Positions 56,905 to 64,000 of a stretch of 64,000 bases of DNA are shown here, piece by piece. The notes under the pieces are model-generated. The model did not search any database and had not been told where the DNA came from. It saw nothing but the letters and a program-made list of their open reading frames with translations. Location of the stretch: contig CM067524.1 in NCBI GenBank assembly GCA_034509495.1, forward strand, positions 16,762,498 to 16,826,497. The letters run 5' to 3'. A program made the translations under genes and the position numbers. This stretch comes from Acestrorhynchus altus (Eukaryota > Chordata > Actinopteri > Characiformes > Acestrorhynchidae). Positions within the stretch are counted from its first letter, which is position 1. Every line of letters starts with the position of its first letter.

Positions 56905-57100
56905 ATAATTGCCTGGTCATTAGGGAACCAGCCTTGTGACTGGAATGTTGCCAGTTCAATCCTGTGAACTGGCAGGTGCCCTTGGGCAAGATACTTAACT
57001 TCCCAACTGATCCTGGGGCGCCATGGATAGCGCTGCACACCACTCCAGGCACATGTGCTCACTGCTCCCTAGTGTGTGTATTCACTAGAATGTGTGTGAG
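56905..57100 (+). mobile_element. tRNA-derived SINE, sense copy
   Basis: The head has CCTGGTCATTAGGGAACCAG, TTGTGACTGGAATGTTGCCA and B-box-like AGTTCAATCCT, then GAACTGGCAGGTGCCCTTGG, GGCGCCATGGATAGCGCTGC and CTGCTCCCTAGTGTGTG. The same family is antisense at 39885-39977. The opposing frames at 56826-57062 and 56964-57185 are translations of it. Confidence 0.75.
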
Positions 57101-57407
57101 AGAAGGAGAGAAGAGAGTAAGGCTAGTATTATCTTCTAGCTTAGTAAAAATTCCCATTCCCTTCCTTTTGTTTCAGGAAGTTTGAGTCTCCCATTGGCAT
57201 CACATTTAATCATTTTGTCAGCTTTAACTATGGTTTTTGCCAGGGCTGGACTAGCAAGTCAATCCAGCCCCGGGTTTTTATATTGACCAGCCCTCGTTGG
57301 GTTTGCCTGGTTCAATGGCCAGTTCAATTCTGGCTTTTTTCATCTCCCGAGTGCATGCAAATGTGTAAAAAATAACAAGTCAAAGCACAAGTCAAGTTAT
57401 AAAACAG
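57101..57407. other. Nothing recognisable
   Basis: Mixed composition. No repeat boundary or frame supported. Confidence 0.3.
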
Positions 57408-57565
57408 TTTATGGTTTTGGAATTGGCTCATTTTCCAGGCCTGTTTTGGTTATGCCAGATTTTCTTTTGAAAGAATAAAGACCAGTGTGGTTCACAGAGT
57501 GTCAGTTCCATGTACCAAACTTTCCTGATTCAACTATGCCAACATAAATAAAGTATTTTTCTTGT
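57408..57565 (+). repeat. Dispersed repeat, copy 1 (pair of 59522-59690)
   Basis: TTTTGGAATTGGCTCATTTTCC, CTGTTTTGGTTATGCCAGATTTT, CAGTTCCATGTACCAAACTTTCC and TTCAACTATG recur in order 2.1 kb downstream. The two copies are in the same orientation. The family is unknown to me. Confidence 0.75.
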
Positions 57566-58661
57566 AAGGCCCCTTTAAGAATGGCGGTAGAGGTAAATGA
57601 TTGAATAATTCCCTGATTAGGATAGAATGTCAGAACTTTGGAATAGTTTTCTCACATAGTAGGACATGTCTGTTGATGTATCACTATCACTATTACCTTC
57701 ATCAGAGAAGAAGATGATGCCAAATTTGGGCTGGTACTAATGCTTGCAATGTCAATTTTGTGTTGATGAAAGATGACTTCCAACTGCTTGGCACACTGAA
57801 TGGAGCTGCTGTCCTCTTGGGTTTCATGCTACTGGGATTTCTATACAGTCTAATGAAGGAAGCTCCTCATACAGCTGTGCTCTGTCAAATCAGACCCGAA
57901 GAGAAAACAAGTGATGCATTAAAATGTGACAGGAAGACAAGTGAGAACTGATGTTGGACATTCTAATGTTTTAAGTATGTTTTGGAACAAACTTGAACAA
58001 ACGTGATTTGGTCGTCAGTTATTTGCATACATTTCAGCCGTGTTTAACTTAGAACAAAGTAATACTTGAGCTAATCTCCCTTTGCTTTGCACAGGCTTCG
58101 TTGCTAGTTTGCAGGCTAACTTAAAGTGGTACTGGCACAGAGATCACATACGGCAGACGGTGCCCAGTGGATTCAGCCAAAAGTCCCTTTGTCTGTGGGC
58201 CACAGCCTGTGGTTTAAATGCTAAGGCAAGTGGCATGGTGTTTTTCCAAGGCAAACAAGGCCCCTATAAAGGGCTAAGTACCCGTATTTTGAGCCAAGAA
58301 TGCCACGGGTGAGTGGCAGTGGGCACAGATGCAGCACACAGTATGAATTGCTAAACACCTGTTTGAGACTTCATTAGTTATGCTGTCGACCCCAGGCAGT
58401 CGACACTCTCCAACAACTGGTTTTATTTACCTCTTGTCCCTGATGCCTGCTGCACATTAAGGCCAGTCAAAGTAGCTGTAAATGGCAATTGATACAGTGC
58501 TGTATGTATTCCTGACATTTCTCCACATCTGGAGTATACTCTGTGCTGAAGGCCATACACCTAGAAGGCACTGTGATGTTTCAGGATGTTGAATTATCAC
58601 CAATCCACCTCATCCCGAACTCCCCAGTTCATTCCAAAAATGTTGGATTGAACGCAGTCTG
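57566..58661. other. Unique stretch, candidate non-coding element at 58080-58480
   Basis: 58080-58480 is comparatively GC-rich and repeat-free, with one hairpin-capable motif GTCGACCCCAGGCAGTCGAC at 58385-58404. The plus frames at 57760-57951 and 58082-58312 show no domain and no consensus splice boundaries that I could place. I see no gene. Confidence 0.3.
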
Positions 58662-59300
58662 TCCATCCATCCATCCATCCATCCATCCATCCATCCATCC
58701 ATCCATCCATCCATCCATCCATCCATTTTCTATACCTCTTATTCCTGAATAGGGTCATAGGGGAGCCGGAGCCCACCCGGCAACTCTGAGCACAAGGGTA
58801 ACGCAGTCATTTCAGAAAATCCAGTTCCTCTGCTCCACAGGTAATACTGTGTTTTTTTACACCCCTTTAGCTCATGCCTGGCATTGGGCATTGTGCAAAT
58901 ATGTTCATGGTTATAAATGAATTAAGTTACATTTATATAATGCCTTTCTAGAAAACCAAGGATGCAATCAGCACTATGCACTCACCCAACACATTGGTGA
59001 GAAGTGGCAGCCAATTGTGCACAACTTACTCTTTACTGGAAATGACTGCATCAAGCATCAAGGGTGACCCAGGACAGATTGCAAGGCATACAGGCATACA
59101 TTCACATACATACATACATACATACATAAATACATACATACTCATTCACACACCAGCACAATTTAGAGCAGTCAATTCCATGTTTTTGGAATGTGGGAGG
59201 AAACTGGAGGAAATCCATGCAGACTTGGGGAGAACATGGAAACTCCACCCTGATAGGGCCTTGAACCCAAGACCCCAGTGCTAATCACCAAGACTGTCCT
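58662..59300 (-). mobile_element. Composite SINE-like repeat with nested fragments
   Basis: A (CATC)n array (58662-58726) runs into TTTTCTATACCTCTTATTCC and GGGTCATAGGGGAGCCGGAG, the antisense 3' end of a common fish repeat. Its other half resumes near 59060 with GGTGACCCAGGACAGATTGC, and continues with a (CATA)n array at 59105-59141, TTTGGAATGTGGGAGGAAACTGG, GCAGACTTGGGGAGAACATG and a B-box-like block (GGCCTTGAACCCAAGACC). In between lie a Tc1-type fragment (CTGCTCCACAGGTAATACTG, GCCTGGCATTGGGCATTGTG) and a piece of another repeat (AAGTTACATTTATATAATGCC). This is a nest of at least three families. Confidence 0.65.
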
Positions 59301-59319
59301 ATTCAATTGACAACACTTC

Positions 59320-59430
59320 ACTACATGGAGAAGCTTGCGTTTGTTGTGAGTGCATTTGCACATCTGTGTCAGCAATGTAGCTGACGACATTCATTAAATG
59401 GGGTATCAACAAACGTGTATATATAGGGTC
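59320..59430 (-). mobile_element. Tc1-type MITE fragment
   Basis: GAGTGCATTTGCACATCTGTGTCAGCAATG and CATTCATTAAATGGGGTATCAACAAACG are the antisense of the family at 22385. The terminus is diverged. Confidence 0.5.
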
Positions 59431-59521
59431 CAATATAGAGGGCACTAATGTATAGTGGCAGGACTTTCTCTAGTGGACTAGGTGTATGTTATTTTTGGGT
59501 GCATAAATATAATGAGTAAAT

Positions 59522-59690
59522 GAGGTTTTGGGATTGGCCCATTTTCCAACTCTGTTTTGGTTATGCTGGATTTTTTTCAGTGAAAACCAACAGTGATTGA
59601 AGTTTATGGTGTGTCACTTCCATGTACCAAACTCTCATTTTTCAACTGTTGTAAGGTTAATACAGTTTTCCCTTCTAGGGTATATTTAAC
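59522..59690 (+). repeat. Dispersed repeat, copy 2 (pair of 57408-57565)
   Basis: TTTTGGGATTGGCCCATTTTCC, CTGTTTTGGTTATGCTGGATTTT, CACTTCCATGTACCAAACTCTC and TTTCAACTGTTG match copy 1 in order. The plus frame 59593-59871 partly translates this repeat. Confidence 0.75.
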
Positions 59691-60704
59691 GTTGGATTTC
59701 ATGGGAAACAATATAGGGGAAAACGCTGAATACGGGCCCTTTAAATCAGGTAGTGCATTATCTACACTAGCTTCCACTTCCTTACTCATTACTGAGTCAG
59801 ATATAGCCTTCCTTCAGCTGTGCAAACAGAATGAATTCACTGAGCACACTTTCTCTGGACAGCTAAATTGAGCTGTTTTCCTTTATTTTAAGTTTCGTTA
59901 AGCTTGTTTCAGATCTTCGCATCTGTATTTATAGCTCTCACCACCCAGCATAGTGCACACAGAGCTTCCATTGAGGTCTTCTTGATTTTCTTCTCGTTTT
60001 CGTGACACTTCCAAGAAGCAGAGCGGAGACGTTTCATTGCTCGAGTCACCAAAGTCAACTTGCCGGCAAACAGGTGGTTCATCCTACGTTAGTCAACAAA
60101 GGCAAACAAGCGGCCTCAGTGTTTATCATGGCTGCCATGTACAGGAGCCTGTTTGTTGCAGGAGCAGCTTTGACCTTGCATGTCCATCAACGTGATGTTT
60201 CACTGGAGATTATACAGCAATAGCACGCAAAGTGCTGTCAATCTCGACTCTTGATACCTACTATAATTAGGCTTCCTCTGAACAGCAGGGCCAATAAAGA
60301 CAGCGATACAGGACTTTGTTTGCTGCCAGCTGTTTAGACTCATTTCATGTGGCCAGGGTTCAGCAGGTAGGCTGGGTTACATTAGAAAGCTGGCTGGCCG
60401 GGTTTGTAAAGCTATCTCTGGCAGATTAACAATGGGAGTCCATGCTATCATATTCACTGTGGCCTGACAGGCTATGGAGACTTCACAGACTGCAGACACC
60501 AGTTGACATGTTAATGGCCATGCTGGAGATGTGAGCTGCTCAACACCCGCTCCCTTCTACCTCTGTGTGAGAGTGTGTTTGTTTTCAGACTATGTTAGGA
60601 CAAAAAGACCCCAATATTGTTAGCCCTCTTGTTCTCTGTTTTTTCTACTAGTCCTTTTCTAGACTAGTTTTTTGATAAAAGTTGAAGGGCATAAATTACC
60701 TTTT
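59691..60704. other. Unique stretch, candidate regulatory element at 59900-60600
   Basis: A GC-moderate, repeat-free block of about 700 bases in an otherwise repeat-rich region. It holds several unusual runs without bias (CTCGAGTCACCAAAGTC, TGGCTGCCATGTACAGGAGC, TTCATGTGGCCAGGGTTCAG). The frame at 60002-60223 is open, but I recognise no domain. It is compatible with a conserved enhancer-type element, but nothing in the sequence proves it. Confidence 0.3.
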
Positions 60705-60915
60705 GTTTGGGCTGGGTGATATATTGATATTTTTATCTATGTCGGGATATAAACAGAGCGGGATATGGGCTGAGGGGATATTGTTTGAGTTTTAAAGTCT
60801 TTAAATAAAGTTCTGTTTCAAACTTGCAGATACCTTTTTCTGGCTCCCTTGGTCTGCTCTGCCCCTACTCACAGCTCCTCCTCTACTCTGCTCCCTTCCA
60901 ACCCCATTCGCTTAT
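60705..60915. mobile_element. GGGCTGGGTGATATATTGATA-type MITE, left part
   Basis: It starts GGGCTGGGTGATATATTGATATTTTTA and contains TTTGAGTTTTAAAGTCTTTAA and AGCTCCTCCTCTACTCTGCTCCC. The same three blocks in the same order occur at 63098-63334. The inverted right end is missing. A shorter related start (GGCTGAGTGATATGGCC) lies at 61400. Confidence 0.65.
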
Positions 60916-63097
60916 TAAACTAATGATGTGAGTCACTGGAACATTCTGAACTGTGTGAGGTGCTATAGAATGGTACAATTTCACCGTATTCAGCAAAAAT
61001 ATTCAGCAGTATTAATTAAGTGCAGAAGCATTCAAACTGCATTCATTAGTGTAGTGTGGAAAGCATAGAATGGCAACATAGCGATTCCTTTTTGTGTTTC
61101 TAGAACATCAGTTGTTAAGGAAACACAGGACGATTTTCATGGATACAGACAACAGTTGCTTGTATATGAAATTAATGGTCCATAACACCATTAATTCCTT
61201 TAGGCAGACAAGGTTGGCAGATAGCTAACAAGAAAAGTGTCTTTTTGTAATATTCAAATTTGAATGTAAGTTTTTTTTATTAACACAATACATAAACAAT
61301 TAACATACAATAAAAAGTAAATACATTATAGAATTACATTATGCAAATTAATGGTTGTCTTTTTGTTGACTTACCTTTGGTAATAATTGTGTAGTATAAG
61401 GCTGAGTGATATGGCCAAAAAAACTTCTGGGCACATTACTGTTAAAGAATAAATCTGCTTTAAGAACATTGAACTGTTAGCCATTAGCATGAGACCGTAC
61501 TACCTCCTGAGAGAAGTATTGCATGTTATCGCAATAACTGCATAAGTTCCCCCGTCTGCTAACGCTGATGAGGCTTGTGACATCCTGCACTCAGCTGTGT
61601 GCAGAGTGAGTGCAGACTCTTCCAGAAATGTCATCAAAACAACATTTAGATATAATGTTAATACTGTAACTTCTAGCCAGCTTGCAATGCATAACACCCT
61701 ACACCTACTGAACCACACTACACTACCACACTATTGTTTTGTCTCCTCTCAAAAAATACTTAGCATTTAAAATTATGATTAATGACAGAATATAGATGTT
61801 TTTAATGAACGTACACCTCTAATATCAATCTAATTTCATTTTGCTGTTTGTACATGTGTTCTTTATTTTTAAATATCCATTATTAAAAGCTTCAGTGTAA
61901 AGAAATAGATGAATGTATTAATCACTCTAATTTATATTAGACATACACTTATACATACACAAGTTGAAAGCCAGTGCTTTAACAATAACAATGATTTCCA
62001 TGTGGTTGCAGATAAAAAGATGATCTTGTACTATGATGATCTTGTTCACTCAGTGTTTAATAGGAAATTGAGGGTCTGAATAAACTCCACTGGTTCTGCA
62101 GTCTGAGTCTGCTTCCCTGGATTTGATAGCACATGAAAAAGGCTGAGAGGGGAATTTAAAATGATTTTTTAAGCTCACTGAAAACAGAACTTTTCAACAG
62201 ACTGATTAAAGGAAAACTGTGTAATGCAAACAGTTTATGTGTTAATGTTTTTTTTATACATTGAGTGGGGCAGCAATTATGCTGAGACTAACAGCTCAGA
62301 AAGCCAATTGGACCTAAATTCCCAGGGAACAGTGACTAACGTTTAACCTAAGTTTTTTTAAATGATAAAGATAATGTGGGGAATGGTTGGCTGCCCTCTG
62401 CGATACTGGTAACAGTAAAAACAAACAGAGACCATCTTTCATCACCCCGGTATTTGGGCAAGGTAACAGTGCTGAAAATCTCATGAACAAACACTGCTAC
62501 CGAGAGAACTTTACTGCACACACGAGCCAGCGCAGTAGGGGGGGAGAGACAGTGACCTACTGCGTATTACACAGCCCACAGCGCAGCCTCTGCACATATG
62601 GTGCCCAATAAATCACCTCTGTTGTGTTAAAGATTTTAAATAGTGCCGGAGAGCTGTCTCTTTAGAACAGCTGGAATGTGGATGGTGGGGTGTGCCAGGA
62701 ATTTTACTTTCATGATTCATAAAATGTGCATGTTCATGGGCTTTGATATACAGTACGAGTATATGTGGAGCCATGTGAGGCTGAGTAGTACATGGTTTTG
62801 AACACTGACATTCTGTGCATAAGCAATGTTTTTGCTATGGTCAGTAGTATATATTCTAAACTGAAATAGGCTACTTTTATAAAACTTCATTCATACAGAA
62901 AGCATCTGTGACTAAAAATTCTAAAAAGTCTAAATCACTAGATCACTTTTTTCCAACTAAAACTAACAAACTTGGCATAATCTTAGAACCAATAGGATAA
63001 TTTTATGCTCTTTTCTTTTTGAATTAAGCTCAGTTTTTTGTATAAACTCGTCATGCATTTTTCCCCATAGGAATGAATGTGAAATGTTCAGAGTACG
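60916..63097. other. No gene seen
   Basis: AT-rich with T runs (61270, 62250). 61400-61750 resembles another copy of the GGGCTGGGTGATAT family but cannot be followed to an end. The plus frame 62387-62611 shows no domain. Confidence 0.35.
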
Positions 63098-63334
63098 GTG
63101 GGCAATATATTGATATATTGATGTAAACAGAATAAGGGTGTATTATTTATATTGAGTTTTAAAGTAAAAAAAAAGAAAGATAAACAACATTTTTGCAGAG
63201 GGGATCTTGCAGAATCCATTGCACTGCTCTGTCCCCTGCTCTTAGCTCCTCCTCTACTCTGTTCTCTCACATACATACTATGGTTTCTATTAAGAAGAAA
63301 TGAAGATCAGTTTTTTTTCAATATCACCCAGCCC
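63098..63334. mobile_element. GGGCTGGGTGATAT-type MITE, complete copy
   Basis: The left end is GGTGGGCAATATATTGATATATTG. The right end CAATATCACCCAGCCC is the reverse complement of the left end of the copy at 60705 (GGGCTGGGTGATAT). It has internal TTGAGTTTTAAAGT and AGCTCCTCCTCTACTCTG blocks in common with that copy. It is about 237 bp with no ORF. The frames at 63088-63276 and 63152-63337 are shadows. Confidence 0.75.
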
Positions 63335-63834
63335 TAATTCAGAGATGTCACAATGGGTAATTCACAATGGCAGCATGCGCAGCATACCATCTTTAACCAA
63401 AACACAATTTAACCAAACGTTTTTGGACTTCTACATTTTTACAAAAGATTTGACATAAAAAGCGACACCTTTGTAACCACCATAACAACAACCTAGCGGC
63501 CAGAACCACTTCACAACACCTGTTGCCATAGATGCCACCTATCAAAATCTTAGTCTTTTACAGATGTCACTATGACTTTTACCATACTCTTAAAGGTACA
63601 GGAGGATTTCATAGAATTCGAGAGAATATTCCATAGAAGAACAGCTTTTACATTCATTATCTTAGTAGGGCAGTTAAAGGGCTTAGCTGCTCTGTACTGA
63701 TGGAGTGTCTGTGAAGGATGATTAGTGTTTTTCTAAGACTCATAGACATAGATATGTCCAAATTTAATTCCCCCCATCATCCAAGAGTTTGTATTAGTCT
63801 GGAAAAAATGTTACAAATGGTGAGGGTAGCGTCA
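63335..63834. other. Nothing recognisable
   Basis: Mixed AT-rich sequence without supported gene or repeat boundary. Confidence 0.3.
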
Positions 63835-63935
63835 GGAAGGGCATCCGGCGTAACACTTGTGCCAAAACTGTAATGCGGCTCATAAATATGATGATCCGCT
63901 GTGGCGACCCCTAAAGGGAGCAGCTGAAAGAAGAA
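63835..63935 (+). mobile_element. 3' tail of a non-LTR element
   Basis: GTCAGGAAGGGCATCCGGCG, TGTGCCAAAACTGTAATGCG and GATGATCCGCTGTGGCGACC, then CCCTAAAGGGAGCAGCTGAAAGAAGAAG, is the well-preserved form of the tail seen at 47705. A (TA)n run follows at 63937. The coding part of the element is absent. Confidence 0.75.
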
Positions 63936-64000
63936 GAATATATATATGCAGCACTGCCTGGGCTTGATTGTGTGTTGCTCGAAACATATGACTGCATTGT

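Larger units (their letters stand above)
32434..64000 (+). other. Inferred intron 1 or intergenic sequence downstream of the signal-peptide exon
   Basis: If the exon at 32383-32433 is real, its next exon is either hidden in this repeat-rich stretch or lies beyond the window. I checked the longer plus frames (34430-34840, 53385-53747, 59593-59871, 60002-60223 and others) and found either transposon translations or no recognisable domain. Confidence 0.3.

Noticed and set aside
1..64000. CRISPR arrays, operons, phage or bacterial defence systems
   Set aside because: The sequence is a vertebrate-type nuclear region with introns, SINEs, LINEs and microsatellites. The tandem repeats seen are microsatellites or minisatellites without unique spacers.
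1..64000. Endogenous retrovirus or LTR element
   Set aside because: I looked for protease/RT motifs with long terminal repeats and saw none. The RT relics are of the non-LTR L2 type.

Overview
The window looks like nuclear DNA of a teleost fish, most likely an ostariophysan (characiform, siluriform or gymnotiform). I base this on AT-rich, intron-like sequence, very many long di-, tri- and tetranucleotide repeats, degraded Tc1/mariner and hAT transposons, L2/Maui-type LINE fragments, tRNA-derived SINEs, and a palindromic element I associate with ostariophysan genomes. Nothing prokaryotic or viral is visible. Family assignments rest on remembered consensus features, because no search could be run. 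Almost all listed open reading frames of 60-140 codons are chance frames, repeat translations or transposon debris.

Only two host exons can be supported. (1) On the minus strand, 12808-12527 encodes a 94-residue N-terminus: a basic cytosolic head, one membrane segment and a coiled-coil start, ending at a consensus splice donor. It matches the N-terminus of the membrane collagens and best fits collagen XXV (col25a1). It lies in a CpG-rich island whose upstream side holds a perfect CRE (TGACGTCA) and an E-box (CACGTG). Bases 1-12526 would then be the start of col25a1 intron 1. (2) On the plus strand, 32383-32433 is a putative first coding exon: a 17-residue signal-peptide-like sequence after a strong start context and before a GTAAGA donor. 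I cannot name this gene. The two promoters are divergent and about 19 kb apart. The sequence from 32434 to 64000 is either intron 1 of the second gene or intergenic.

Layout: 1-12.5 kb is the col25a1 intron, with a 27-bp minisatellite, a complete SINE with target duplications, and an hAT MITE nested in a Tc1-type element. 12.5-13.1 kb is the col25a1 promoter and exon 1. 13.2-32.2 kb is intergenic and holds foldback elements, a palindromic MITE, an L2-type LINE and a Tc1 relic. 32.2-32.5 kb is the second promoter and exon. 32.5-64 kb contains a large foldback element, two more LINE relics, three Tc1 relics, an hAT element with 8-bp target duplications, a perfect 38-bp palindrome and several mosaic repeats.

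I found no convincing new biological system. The points most worth a second look are the col25a1 promoter, the unnamed signal-peptide exon with its short upstream ORF, the intact target-site duplications that date insertions, the 38-bp palindrome, and a few unique, relatively GC-rich stretches that could be conserved non-coding elements.
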